Part shown: positions 1 through 11,800 of the stretch, one piece after another
Layout of the letters: the number at the start of each line of letters is the position of its first letter
How positions within the stretch are numbered: position 1 is the first letter of the stretch
NCBI RefSeq assembly: GCF_018873765.1
Contig: NC_057926.1
Span: 55,627,378-55,691,377, forward strand
Source: Telopea speciosissima
Taxonomy: Eukaryota > Streptophyta > Magnoliopsida > Proteales > Proteaceae
Direction: 5' to 3'
DNA: 64,000 bases
Translations under genes and position numbers: made by a program
The notes under the pieces: model-generated
The model's database searches: none
Seen by the model: the letters and a program-made list of their open reading frames with translations, nothing else
Told to the model about the DNA's origin: nothing

Positions 1-965
1 TATTTCTTTGCATTAAAAGAAAGAAAAATGATCGAGATGGTAGGACCTATGTGACATAGGGTTGAGAGGTGTAGGACCTCTTTTAGGTGAAGTGATGTGG
101 TGGCATGTAGGTTAGGATTTTTCTTTCCAAGGAAGAGAGAGGGGGGGGGTGTTTAAAAAACATAACCAATAACCAAGATTGGAATCGGGTTGAGTCGATT
201 TCGATTTGAATAGGTTGGAAGCAATTGATTTTAGCAAGTGATTCCTCAAAATTAAATTAATTTTAAGTTTAGTTTGGAAAAAATGGACCAAGTATGCTTT
301 CACCCATTGTGGGGAAAACTAAATAGGATTATTTTTATAAGGAAAGTAAAGTAGTAGCTAGATGAGGAACCACAATACCCTGTACATCTAAAGTTGCAAC
401 ATAGGAGTAGGAGGAGTGAATCTCGCAATATTCCCCAAAACTAAGGGATATAGTAATGATACCAAGGTGGAAGAACACATTCAAAATGGATTCATGCCAT
501 AATTCATCCGAAGAGAAACCAGTATATCAGAGTTGAATTGATGCATGAGTATAGTTACCAGTTAGCTAGAGAATGTAGTCTCAAGATTATTTTAGAGACT
601 TTAGCTTGCAGACTGAGTTTCCATCTACCCACTTCGCCGTGGGCCTGGAGAGGATGAGAAAGGGTATCGGGAAGATATTTTGAAAGATACTAAAACTCTA
701 AGAGGGGTTTGTAAACCCTAGGATAGTGGGTGAACCGTCCTTTTTGGGTGGAGGGAAACTTAGTCCTTACCTTAACGTTGTTGTTAATGAAACTTTCTAT
801 TTTTTTTTTTTTTTTGGTGAATAGAAAATAAATTAAAAGAAAAGAATAGAATACAATGCAAAACCAAAAAGCTAACCACTGGGGCATCCCCAACTAACTA
901 AAAGAAAACAATGCGAAGGAAGTTTCTATCTTATTGTTGCCAATTAAACAAGGAGTTCAAAAATT
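1..965. other. Intergenic, no gene seen
   Basis: AT-rich sequence with a poly-T run near 802-816. Only short, unsupported open frames are present and I recognise no repeat family here. It ends at the target site of the solo LTR that follows. Confidence 0.5.
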
Positions 966-1037
966 ACCACTGTTATACCCGTACCCCGGGATATAATTAA
1001 ATATCATTTTTTCTCGTGACGTGTAGATACCGCTGCC

Positions 1038-1313
1038 ATGTATGCTGGTGACCTGTTCTCCATGATGGTCAAACCTAGCTACAAAATCGTTGACCACAGC
1101 ACGGGTTTGCCTGTGGAGGAAAGATTCCTCAACCGCCAGTGGGGAAAGTTCGTTGACGGCGACTTCGTCGACTACCCTCCAAGTACCAGCCCGGGAAGCG
1201 AGGAGTTCAGGAGAGAGCATCCTGGACCGTCACCTCAGTTGGATAATTCGTTCGGTGATGAGCTTAGCATTGCCGTGGCGAAGCTGTTCGGGGTCATGGG
1301 TAATAAACCATGA
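1038..1313 (+). other. 91-codon open frame inside the Gypsy LTR
   Basis: An ATG-initiated frame near the LTR 5' end, GC-richer than its surroundings. The same frame is open in the second LTR copy (58881-59156, minus strand), with only two amino acid differences that I can see (N/I and I/V). The other strand is also open over most of this stretch. I do not recognise the product; it could be a captured host fragment, a leader peptide, or chance openness in GC-rich DNA. Confidence 0.35.
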
Positions 1314-2202
1314 CAGGGGAAAAGTAAGTTCTAGCCTCAAGACTTATTAATTATTCTTCCCTTGGTAACCTCGAAGTGCGGGTCCGGGCTTGAACCGCTC
1401 GAGCTATTTCATGAGAGAAGGGAATAATTTAAGTTCGGGTCCCGCGTACCTTTAGGAAGTACATTGGGGACTTATACCCATCTCTTATGAACCCATCTAA
1501 GAATGGGCTTTTCCCTAATTAAGGTTGTGGGCAGGCCCATTTAACCTATTGACCCAATGATGGGTTATTCCATCCACTTACCCACATAGGGCTAATGGGT
1601 TGACCCATTAAGCCTCATGACCCATTTGACTAGAGGTACCCAAATACCCATTTATTATAAATGATTCCTTGAGGGAGAGAGAGAACATTACTTCTCCTTC
1701 ATCATTCTCATCTACCCTAAATCGTGGAGGAGAGAAAGAGGAGAGAAAGAGGAGAAGGGAGGTGGAGAGGCTTGGAGGAAGGTGGAGACCCCATCTCTTG
1801 GGCCATAAATCGTGGAGCTCTCTCATCTTGGGGGTAGGTAAGCTATTGAAGCTTCTTCCTTCTTCTATTTTGGATTTTAAAAAGGGGTTGGGTAATGGGA
1901 GAGATTGACCTAGATCTCTCTTGGAACCTAGGGAGTCGATGGAGCATTAAAGCCCAAGCTATGGTGGAGTTATTTCACTCCATTATGAGCTCTAATGTAA
2001 GGGTTCTCATTGCCATTTGAGAGATTTAAGGTTGGACCCTAATGAGCTTAGGATGGAGTTCCTAGAAGTTCTTGTGCTTTAAAACCACTTGAAAATGGGG
2101 TCCTTGGAGGGGAATCCTTCGGATTTTGGACCTGAAGGTGTGAGGGTTTACATGTGGTTTCAGACCTGCAAGAAACCACCCTGAAATTTCCTTCCTGAGA
2201 AG

Positions 2203-2366
2203 GCCCCTGTGAAGGTCGGATTTACACTCGGTTTCAGTTTTCTGAAACCACATCTGCATCCGACCTTGACTAAAATTGTCCTGAGCCCCTGTGAAGCTCG
2301 GATTTACACTCGGTTTCAGTTTTCTGAAACCACATCTGCATCCGACCTTGACTAAAGCTGTCCCGA
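2203..2366 (+). repeat. 82 bp tandem repeat (2 copies) with nested hairpins, in LTR
   Basis: Two head-to-tail copies of an 82 bp unit (2203-2284, 2285-2366). Within copy 1, GGTCGGAT (2214-2221) pairs with ATCCGACC (2258-2265). Inside that, GGTTTCAG (2230-2237) and CTGAAACC (2242-2249) form a perfect 8 bp stem with a TTTT loop. Copy 2 keeps the inner hairpin and has one change in the outer stem. The sister LTR has the same two-copy arrangement near 57835-58000, with a degraded inner stem. Confidence 0.8.
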
Positions 2367-3811
2367 ACCCCCGGTTTCCTAGGATTTACATGTGGTTGCA
2401 GAATTTGGGCATGAAACCACTCCTGCAACCACTTTGTTCCTGAAACCTTATACTTAAGTGATTATGGGAGACCTTTTGGGGATCCTTTCCCTTCGCTCGT
2501 TTAACCTTATTTCACTCTTTGTTTAGGTTAATATATTCATCTTGTGGCTTATTGCTTGATCGAGGCGACAACCGATAATCTTGGTGCTTGGCGTATACGT
2601 TGTGAGTGGGTTTGGTTGTTTGGGCTTGTTATTATTATTGCACTATATATTAGGTACTCATTATAATTAATAAGCATGTTTGCGCATATTGCATAATTTT
2701 ATATCTATTTGTTATAATGTTGATTGGTAATGTTGTACCTTGATGGGTCTCGGTCGGTGGGTGCAGTTAACCCCGAACACTATATACATTTATGAAGAAA
2801 TTATGTTGAATGTCATGTTGAACGTATGCGTCGTGCCGTCTTGTGTAAGGCACTAAACCGGATGAAAAGTTGATGCGCCGGATTACCTCTCGGGACGATA
2901 GGACTTGCATGTAGTATATTGTGGCTAGGATTTCACACCCTTATGCTACGACCCTTACCAACAGGGGTTTAGGTGTTGGGTAATCAGTACACCGGATTCT
3001 GTGGAGGTGGGAGAGGCCGTCATGGTAGTATTGGTTATCGGGTCCGCCACCGAGTGGTCTTGGAGGCTTCGATCGGCGTAGGTCCCACGTGACAATTGAG
3101 GTTTCATTGTGGCGATAAGTTAAGTGACCCATGTGTCTCCCGAGTTGTCACGAGATATGCCATTGACTTAGTTGTTTGTTAGGTGGAAAAATGGACTTAA
3201 CATGTGCATGCATCATTGGACTATGTGAATTGCGTGTTTGTGCATCCCCATCCCCTCACGGCTCGGTGGAGCTAACCCCTCGTGCGCACACTTTTTAGAT
3301 TATGATGCGGGTGACGGATATCTCGCGGGACTTGGAGTGCGGCTCTCGGGTACGATGAGATTGGTGAGGAGGAACCGGAGGCCGTGTTTGAGGAACATGG
3401 CGACGGGTGTCCTTGCGATGATTGTGCCTACGGGCCGTGAGGATATTCGGGACTCGATCCCTTTTTGATTTACTTTTGAGGCTAAGGCCTATGTTGAAAT
3501 ACTTACTATTATACCGTTTTTGATAGTTATTAGATGGTCATTGGAAATGTAACTAATTACTGTATTTATCATCTAGCCTTTGAACATCTTGTAACTATTC
3601 GATTTATACGCTTCCGCAATACTACTGATCCTTGGAATGTAATATTCCTCTTTTCTGCATTCTAATATTATATTGTGTTAATATTGGTTATGACTGTGCG
3701 TTGGGACACTGTGTCTGTGATCCGGGCGGTTTAGTAGGATGACACGCGTCGTCCTAGTCACCCTTTATATGATATTATATTCCTTATCTGGAATAGGGGC
3801 GTGACAACCAC

Positions 3812-4624
3812 AGATTTTAATAAGGGAAGGTAAAAGTTTGCATTTGGATGTAACTCATATATGATTTTATACTAAGTGGCAAGTCGAGCGAGCCACAAAT
3901 TTAAATGGGAGGGTTGGCTTACCTTCCCCTACTCATATGCCAAATTTGGGTCTACTTGATGCATGAAAAAATCAATTGGACAAAATCACTTATGGTTAGA
4001 CGATTTTATACTCTTGAAAAATAATAAAAAATTATACATAGTGGGCCTTTCAATGTAGTTAGGACTCACATATCAGTATCTTTCCATTCAATGGTCTCGA
4101 TTTCATCACTTGACATGTCATGCCATGCAACAAAATAATTAAGGACAACTTTGTATACAAATAATACATGACGGATCATTCAATTGATTTTTTATTTACC
4201 TTATAAGCTAATAAGGCAAACAAATGAAGCGAAAAGATAATTTTAGATAAATAACATGAGAAATTGTCAACAATATTTCGTATACAAACAAATGAAGCTT
4301 AATATCATGTTTCAAACCAATCACTATAAAACAATAGTCTCGTACTGAAATATAAAATAATATAATCCCACAATGAAGTATAAGACCAACTAGACGGTTG
4401 GGAGGGCAACACCTAGCTACTTCTTTTTGCCTCAAAAGTAAATAAGTGTAAACATGTGGGTAGAACTAATCTCAAATAGATAATTTTAGATAAGTGACAT
4501 GAGAATTCTGATCAATATTTCATATACAAGCAAATGAAGTTTACTATCATATCTCAAATCAATCACTATAAAATATTCTAATTCATAATGACTGATGAGA
4601 CTGACTAGCCAGTTGGGATGAAAT
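3812..4624. repeat. Intergenic with a diverged direct repeat (about 4232-4425 and 4476-4620)
   Basis: Two diverged copies of a segment containing 'gataattttagataa..acatgaga' and 'caatcactataaaa' lie about 244 bp apart. Both continue into a related 'ctag..gttggga' stretch, so this is a local tandem duplication. No gene is seen. Confidence 0.6.
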
Positions 4625-4775
4625 TTTTATCCTCTCAAGTGCACCACACTTGAGCATCCCGCGGTGGGCATGAGATTGCGGGGATGAACATTAAAGGCGC
4701 ACTGCCCAGTGTACCGTTGGATGTACAAATGAGGTGCATTGGACGATGCACCGCACCACACTTGAGACAATAAAA
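4625..4775. mobile_element. Short TIR element (MITE-like)
   Basis: The left end TTTTATCCTCTCAAGTG matches the reverse complement of the right end, TTTTATTGTCTCAAGTG. The 5' motif 'TTTATCCTCTCAA' is shared with the better preserved MITE at 37588-37766, so both look like one family. The target-site duplication is not clear. Confidence 0.5.
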
Positions 4776-5519
4776 CTCTGCTGGGATGGCTTGAAGCATG
4801 TGAAAACAAAACTTCCCATATATGCAAGCTGTTGGATAATTGAATGAGAATCATTATGAACTTTGGTTATGGTATCTCCTTTTCTTAACCCCACCCGCCT
4901 CCTTTTTCCAAAGTTATTGTGGTTCCTTTTCATTTTTATTTTTTTTGGTTCCTTTTTATTTTTATTTTTTTTTGTTTTCAAGGGAGGGTGGGGCGAGGGG
5001 AGGGGAGACAGGGATCTTTGTCCCCTCTAGTTCCCTGCCCAGCCCAGTTCCCAGTGCCTGCAATAAGGAGGAGCACAAAGACTCTTGATTAGACATATGG
5101 ATATAAATTGCCAACTTAGAAGTTCAAACAATCTATGGTGTTAGGTGTACATAATTCTTGTGGTTATTGTTTGGCAATGTTACATTTTCTCAAGGGTTTG
5201 AAGGGACACTAATATATTGATTACATGTCATGTCAACATCAGATATAAATGTGGTCTAATCAAATCACTTGGCAAGTCTATTGGGGATCAGATATTTCTA
5301 CAAAGTAAGCTTCTAGTTATCCACTTCACAAATCAAGTTTTAAATCAAATAGAGTTCAATATTTCTCATGAAAAGAATGCAATAGAAAATGAGTCATTTA
5401 ATTAATTGAAGTTCTAAAATTTAACATGTGATTAATCTAAAGATCTTTTCATACATCGAGTGGCTGCTAATCGCATCAGCTTCTTCATAGTAAAAATGAA
5501 GTTTGGTATAGGGTTAAGT
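4776..5519. other. Intergenic, no gene seen
   Basis: Contains T-rich/pyrimidine-rich and G-rich stretches (about 4925-5010) and AT-rich sequence. The short open frames have no recognisable product. Confidence 0.45.
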
Positions 5520-5524
5520 GATAA

Positions 5525-5780
5525 TGAGCCATGAGAACAATTGCCTAGTGCACTTGGTAGGAGTGTGGGAGAACCTAAAGCCCACTCTATCGGGAGGTTT
5601 TGGGTTCAAGCCTCATCTTCTCTAATGTATCTCTTGAGTCTTGACCAAACAAAATTAGAAAAATCCCTATTTCTAGGGCAATGGCAGGGTGCTAGCTAGT
5701 GGAAATTAGCGTAAGTCCAAGAAAGGTCGCATGTTCAATCCAAGTGTGTCCCATTGGGTCAGCCGTCTAAAATAACTTCC
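5525..5780 (+). mobile_element. tRNA-derived SINE-like remnant
   Basis: An A-box-like stretch (cctagtgcacttggtaggag, about 5547-5566) is followed about 45 bp later by a B-box-like GGTTCAAGCC (about 5604-5613). This is the internal RNA polymerase III promoter layout of tRNA-derived SINEs. No cloverleaf of a functional tRNA is present. The 3' limit is uncertain and no target duplication was identified. Confidence 0.4.
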
Positions 5781-5851
5781 CCTTACATCTATGTTGTATA
5801 CCTCTAACTGCCAAATGGTTACACTTAGATGCGAATGAATGCATTGGACCC

Positions 5852-6077
5852 ATGGTTCTAAGAATTGGTATCAAATTTGTTAATTCGATCAATCCGCATT
5901 GCCATATTGGTGGTGTACTGGTATCGGGAGAGGCCAATACCTATTCTTGGCCAATCTTGGGTCGGGGATTTTCCAATCCGATCCGGATGAAATTGTGAAT
6001 GTGGATCCAGGTCAATACAAACTGATTGATATTCGACTGAGACCGATACGGTATCTGATACCGATTCCTACAACCAT
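5852..6077. mobile_element. MITE with about 20 bp terminal inverted repeats
   Basis: The left end ATGGTTCTAAGAATTGGTAT matches the reverse complement of the right end, ATGGTTGTAGGAATCGGTAT, with few mismatches. The interior is rich in GATACCGATA-like words. Similar words recur near 20690-20840, 27500-27680, 41340-41580 and 55570-55800, suggesting a dispersed family. The exact end depends on whether CATG is a target duplication. Confidence 0.55.
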
Positions 6078-6479
6078 GATTGGCCTCATCACCTGTCGTT
6101 CCTAAAACAAAAAAAAAATAAAAAAAAATTATATTTCTGTGACTACCAAATGAGAATAAATGCATTCAGGTGGTTGTATCCGTTTCGATTGATAATGGAT
6201 TGATACCGATACGAATAGATTATACCATAAGTTTACCCTAAAAATATTAATACCATCAATTTTTGGACCATTTTACCCTCCAGCGATACTGATATTATAT
6301 CGTATCGGCCAATGCAGAGACCCAAATTCACCTGTCATACTATCTAAAACTGTTAATGGAGGTGGGACAACCACCATCAATGAAATGAAGTCCGAAAACC
6401 GATTTTTGGGCTTTTATTTATTTAACCCCAACATTGAGGAACTATACCGGCTGGCGCCAATATTGTACGCAACTGCTTT

Positions 6480-6659
6480 TCAGATTTCAAAGTTCAAACG
6501 TGGATGTTGGGTCCCCCTTTCTCTCTCTCGTTCTCTCTGGCTGGCGGGTTACTCCACTGTTCTTGGGGTCCCATTTGAATCCTTTTTGTCTCTGAATCGA
6601 ACTGTCAGATTTTCTTTTGCAATTCCCAAGCTTCCCCTGGAAAGTTGAAACCCTTGCAG
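6480..6659 (+). other. Probable 5'UTR first exon of the LPP gene
   Basis: A pyrimidine-rich leader-like stretch ends CCTTGCAG with GTAACA at 6660, a good donor. A matching acceptor (tctgttctagcag) ends at 8846, seven bases before the LPP ATG. This implies a 2.2 kb intron in the leader, common in plant housekeeping genes. The transcription start is not visible; the 5' limit is arbitrary. Confidence 0.5.
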
Positions 6660-8852
6660 GTAACAGAAACATTGAGGTTTTGCTTTTCTTTCATTTTCTT
6701 TTTCTTTTCTTTTTTTTTTTTTTTTTTTTCTTTTTCTGTTTCTTCTCAATCTTTGTAGGCCAATATTGATCTGTTCTTATCTTGTGGATAAGATTTTGTA
6801 ATCTTGTTTGATTGGCCATTGTCTCAACTTTCTCTTTCAGCAACTTGAGTTATTTTCCCACATTATTACTGGCATAATTGGTGTTTTGACACTTTTGACT
6901 TGATAATTGACGTATTTCTATTTGGAGGGTAAATGATGCATTGTTTCTGAGAGTCCCATTGTTGTTACTGTCTTTGCATAATTTTGTTCTTTCATGCCTT
7001 CATGATGCCTTGGAGGAAATTGGGATCGTTTTGTTGCTTCTTCAAGAATTTCAATTTCCGGGTTTTGCCCCAGGTGGGTATGATTCTTCTTTCTTTGTTA
7101 TGCATTCACTGCTTCTCCATTGCTGGGTCGATATGCCCCTGATTTAATTTTAACAAGTTTAGCTTCCGCTATTCTGCTCCGTTCTCTATGGAATGAAAGC
7201 ATTTTATGATTTTTTCTCTACCTAGCCGGTTAAAAAGTAAATCATAACTTCAACCTTCTGCCCCATCTTGAGTTGTTCTTTGCTCGTGTTTCTGGTGCCA
7301 CTGTTTGGCTGCTTGTTTTCTTACTCATCTGGTTCTTTGGACATTGAATTCTTCCAAAGTTTTTGGTTAGATGAAGTGGGTAATTTTTTTTTTTAAATTT
7401 TAAACTCGCTGCTATTAATTTGATTCAGTTTCAAGTTCTTTATTTTCCCTTCTTTTGCAAATTTAGGAATTATAGGATGCTTCCAAATTGCTCTTTTATC
7501 CAATGATGAGTTATGAAGGATGAAAGGCGTGAATGTTTCATGGGTTGCAATCTTCATGTGGGGAGGGAACGTTGATTTGCATGTGAAATATGTTAGGGCT
7601 AGACTTTCTAGTATTAAAATTTTAGAATCAAAATATTTACCTGAACCCCTTGGGGGACGAATTTGCAGTCTCGATCAAGCTTCGGTCTTTACAAGTTGAA
7701 GGGACTCTGTTGAATTTAATTAATTATATATAGAATTCTACATTCATATTTTGGTAAAATTTTCTTAGCATATAACTTTTTTTTTCTTCTGATGAAATAC
7801 CTTGTAATCTTCGACGATTGGGAATTGTTCTCCTACTTAGCTCGTATTTTTTTGTATTCTCTGTCTCATTGCATGGTTTAAGTTAAACTTGTGATTTAAT
7901 TTGGGACATTCATCAAATAGTCTTGCCTTATTGGACTCCTTAGCCACTAAAACCTATATTGCCCATAGGATTAGTTCAGATTTTCTGATTCAGCCTTTGG
8001 TTCATCCTTAGATTTTCAGAAGCTATTCCACCCCCTAAATACTGAACTCAGTTTGAGTTTCAGCCTCATCTATCTATCTGATTTTGTGTTATCTAATTTC
8101 TCCCTAACCTAGACGTATTCTTTGATAAAGGTCTTGTTATTTGGTACTCTTTTGATCTTTCAAATACATTATTACATTAATTTTGTTATGAATCATCTGC
8201 ATTATTTTTTTAGCAATGTTACCATTAACTTCTGCCTGTGAGAAACCATCTCATGAAATACTTGCAATCCATTTCCTACACAATACTAGTTAATTCTGGT
8301 GGTTATTATCTCATGGAGGTGGATTTTCAGACCTTAGTGGTGACTGCAGTCATGTATTTTGTTACTCCCTCTGTTCCACAAAGATTTGCATTTTGAAAAG
8401 AAAAAAAAACACACATTTTAAGGAATTGTTATTAGTAGTAAGTTAGTACTCTAAATGTCTCACTTTATCTAAATTATTTCCCAAGTTTGTCCTCATTTAC
8501 AACACAGAAACTAAGTTTGCATTAGTATGATGATGGGTAAAATGGCAAAACTACTGAAATCCATGCATTAAATTCTGGTAGTGGTAACATTTTGAAGCAA
8601 TTAAAAGGTCCAAATTGGGCATTTTCTTAAGAAACAGAGGGAGTATGGTGACATTTTTTTTTTATGAATCATTTTGTTATATTGGAATGGCTGCTATTTC
8701 AGTAACATTGAAAGGCATTATTTATATTTTGCAGTACCTAGTACCAGTGTGCAGGTTTTTTTGCTACCTGGGTAGCAGTTTGTATTTGAAAATATCATAG
8801 TGTCGCTGACATAATCTCCTGTGATGTTACATTTCTGTTCTAGCAGGAAAGA

Positions 8853-11800
8853 ATGAGGGAGGCCCAGCTTGGTGCACACACTGTAAGGTCCCATGGATTT
8901 GTGGTTGCTAAGTCACACAAGCATGATTGGCTTATCCTGTTGCTTCTTGTAGTGATAGAGATCATTCTCCTTGTCATTCATCCATTTTACCGTTTTGTGG
9001 GGAAGGATATGATGACTGACCTCAAATATCCCCTGAAAGCTAATACTGTGCCTGTATGGGCCGTGCCGGTAAGTTACATATTCTATATGGTGCTGGTTTC
9101 ATTAAGTAGAATTATGTAGGTATAACTGTACTCACCAGTTGTAAGCTACCTCAATTGATGAGCCTCCTGTTTCATTTATAACCAGCTGTATGCAGGTGTG
9201 TTGCCCATCGCCATTTTTCTTGTCTTCTATCTCCGTAGGAAAGACGTGTATGATCTCCACCATGGAATACTAGGTACTGTACTTCTTCTTTTATAATATT
9301 ATGACGTTGGGGAACTGGGGAATCCTTTTGTGCACTATCAGCTAAAAGAAACTACTTTTTAAGATTGATCTGATGGTGTAAGCTATATGCAAGAACAGGC
9401 CTTTTATTCACCATATTGCTAACGGCGGTTTTGACGGATGCAATAAAAGATGCAGTTGGTCGGCCTCGACCGGATTTCTTTTGGCGTTGTTTCCCTGACG
9501 GGAAGGAGGTATGCTCTGTCTCTTCAGATTCTTCTAAGCTATCATTTAGTCTTATTCCTTCATAGTAGTTTTTATTGTAGTTTTCACTAATTACTTGATG
9601 ACATCATTGTTTTTGGTATTTGGTTGCTTAGTTATATGATAATTTGGGTAATGTCATTTGTCACGGAAAGGCCAGTGATATAAGGGAAGGACACAAGAGT
9701 TTCCCAAGTGGTCACACTTCATGTAAGCAGCAGTTGGTTGTATCTATTCTTCTGTATTTACTTACTGTTTGGTTTAGGATGAACATGGCAAAGAGATTAC
9801 TAATGTGCAATGAAGGGAACTTTTGAATCTTGAGCTACAGTGTATAAGGAACCTTATTCCTAGCTGATTCTTTCTTCATTCTCATTGTTCATCATGCATG
9901 TAATGTTCTGTTGGTGTATACATTGACGCTGCACTTCCCTAATAGTTCGAGCATTTAGGTGAAATGGTAGCGAACATGGAATCAGAGTAGGGAGGTCAAG
10001 TGTTCAACTCGTGGGAAGTGCATCAGAAGAGTTTTCCCAACATTTCTTCTCCCTCGGTGCCATGTGAAGGAAATGCCGCGTGAGCTCCACATGCAAGGAC
10101 TATGGGATCTTGGCATGCACGTGCCTGGGAGTGTTGGTATATTCCTTGGCATGCATGTGCCGGGGAGTGTTGGTGTATTCATTAACGCTGCCTTTCCCTA
10201 ACAGTTTGAGCTTTTAGGTGAAATGGTAGCAAACATGTTAGAGATATTCATTTGACATTAATAGTTTGTACTAAACAGTTAAAAGGGACTCAAATAGTGT
10301 CAAAAAAAAAAAAAGATGAGAAATATAATTGGTTTGACATGTGGCACTGGTTTTTCAGATATCTTTATATCCCATCATTTGTAGCAGTCATTGTCTATGT
10401 TATCTTTTCCGATTGTTGGGAATATATGATTCATGAACACCTCTATTTTATAACGCAGGGTCCTTCGCAGGTTTAGGGTTTTTGTCATTGTACTTATCAG
10501 GAAAGTTAAAAGCTTTCGATCGTAAGGGTCATGTGGCAAAACTATGCATTGTTTTCCTTCCTCTTCTTGCGGCATCTCTTGTTGCCATTTCTCGAGTTGA
10601 TGACTATTGGCACCATTGGCAGGATGTTTTTGCTGGAGGCCTCTTAGGTTTGTCCTACTAGGGTTTATCACTTAATTGTTGCTGCAACCAGTCAGAATGC
10701 CTTTTAGTATTGGACTTGTCATCTTTTTTACATTGCATTTCTGCAGGTTTCGTAGTGGCAACATTTTGCTACCTACAGTTCTTCCCACCACCATATCATA
10801 CTGATGGTAATATTCTCAATTTTGTTGTCTTTTCTGTCAATAATTATTTATGCTGTACTTTTCCTTGTTAAATATTTCCACATAGAGAATTTATTTTGTG
10901 GTCTTTGTTTATTTAGAATGTAGATGTTATTCATGCCCTATTTTTCTGGATGTTAGATGAATGATCATCACATTTGTCTAAGAGACCACTAGAATTGGGT
11001 AAGGGTGGTCGTAGATCAGCTATAGATACACTATGTTAGGTACTTGACCGGTACGCCAAAAGCTCCAAAGCTGATGGAACACGTTAAATCAAGCCATTTA
11101 TCCTATCCCATACTAGGCTGGCCCAATCTAGTGCCCATACGCTAGAGTGAGCCCCACTAGGCACATAACAAACCACCACACTTCCGCAGCCATCGTCCTT
11201 GGTGGCTCTCACTCTAGGCAGCTTTCACTTTGGCGGTAGGTAGCCCTTTCCAAGCAGCTCTACTCTGCTCCAGGGTTTTTGCCGGGCGGCAGGTAGCCTT
11301 TTCTTGACAGCTTTCACTCTACTCTAGGTAGCCCTTTCCATGACTTGAACCCGTGACGTGGTGACCAGCTCTAATACCAAATGTTAGGTACTTTACCGAT
11401 ACGCCAAAAGCTCCAGAGCTGATGGAATGCGTTAAATCAAGCCCTTTATCATATTCCATACTAGGCTGGTCCAATCTAGCGCCCATACACTAGAGTGGGC
11501 CCCACTAGGCACATAACACACTATCTCTTCCGATGGGGGAAGGGAAGTGAGATCTAATGATTGATTTTGATATTAGATGAGCAGTCATGCTGTGATCGTT
11601 CGGGAAACATGGCCCCACGCGCTACACACAAGAATGAATTGTTATGCGGTCGGTCAACTATTTCTATAGGGTAGCCTATCAAATCAAATCACGTATATCT
11701 TTCCAAGTTACAGTTTGAAATAGGTCTTTTTGCCGTTCTAATCTCAGATTGTCACTGTTGAAGTGACTTACTTAGTTATCACGGTGTCTAGGTGAACCAA

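Larger units (their letters stand above)
971..3806 (+). mobile_element. Solo LTR of a Ty3/Gypsy retrotransposon (2836 bp)
   Basis: The block starts TGTTATACCC and ends GGGGCGTGACA, so it has TG...CA termini. It is flanked by a perfect 5 bp duplication, ACCAC at 966-970 and at 3807-3811. No internal region, primer site or polypurine tract adjoins it, so it is a solo LTR left by recombination between two LTRs. A long, closely similar copy lies in opposite orientation at 56378-59223, where it adjoins a chromodomain-type Gypsy polyprotein on the minus strand; this identifies the family. The LTR is very long for a plant element and contains an 82 bp tandem repeat and a conserved open frame (listed separately). 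Confidence 0.92.

Noticed and set aside
5540-5620. Possible tRNA gene
   Set aside because: Only A- and B-box-like words; no acceptor stem or anticodon arm can be folded. Better read as SINE-like.
8853-9119. Stand-alone 88-codon ORF
   Set aside because: The last 16 codons are intron read-through past the donor at 9069; the real protein splices to 9186.
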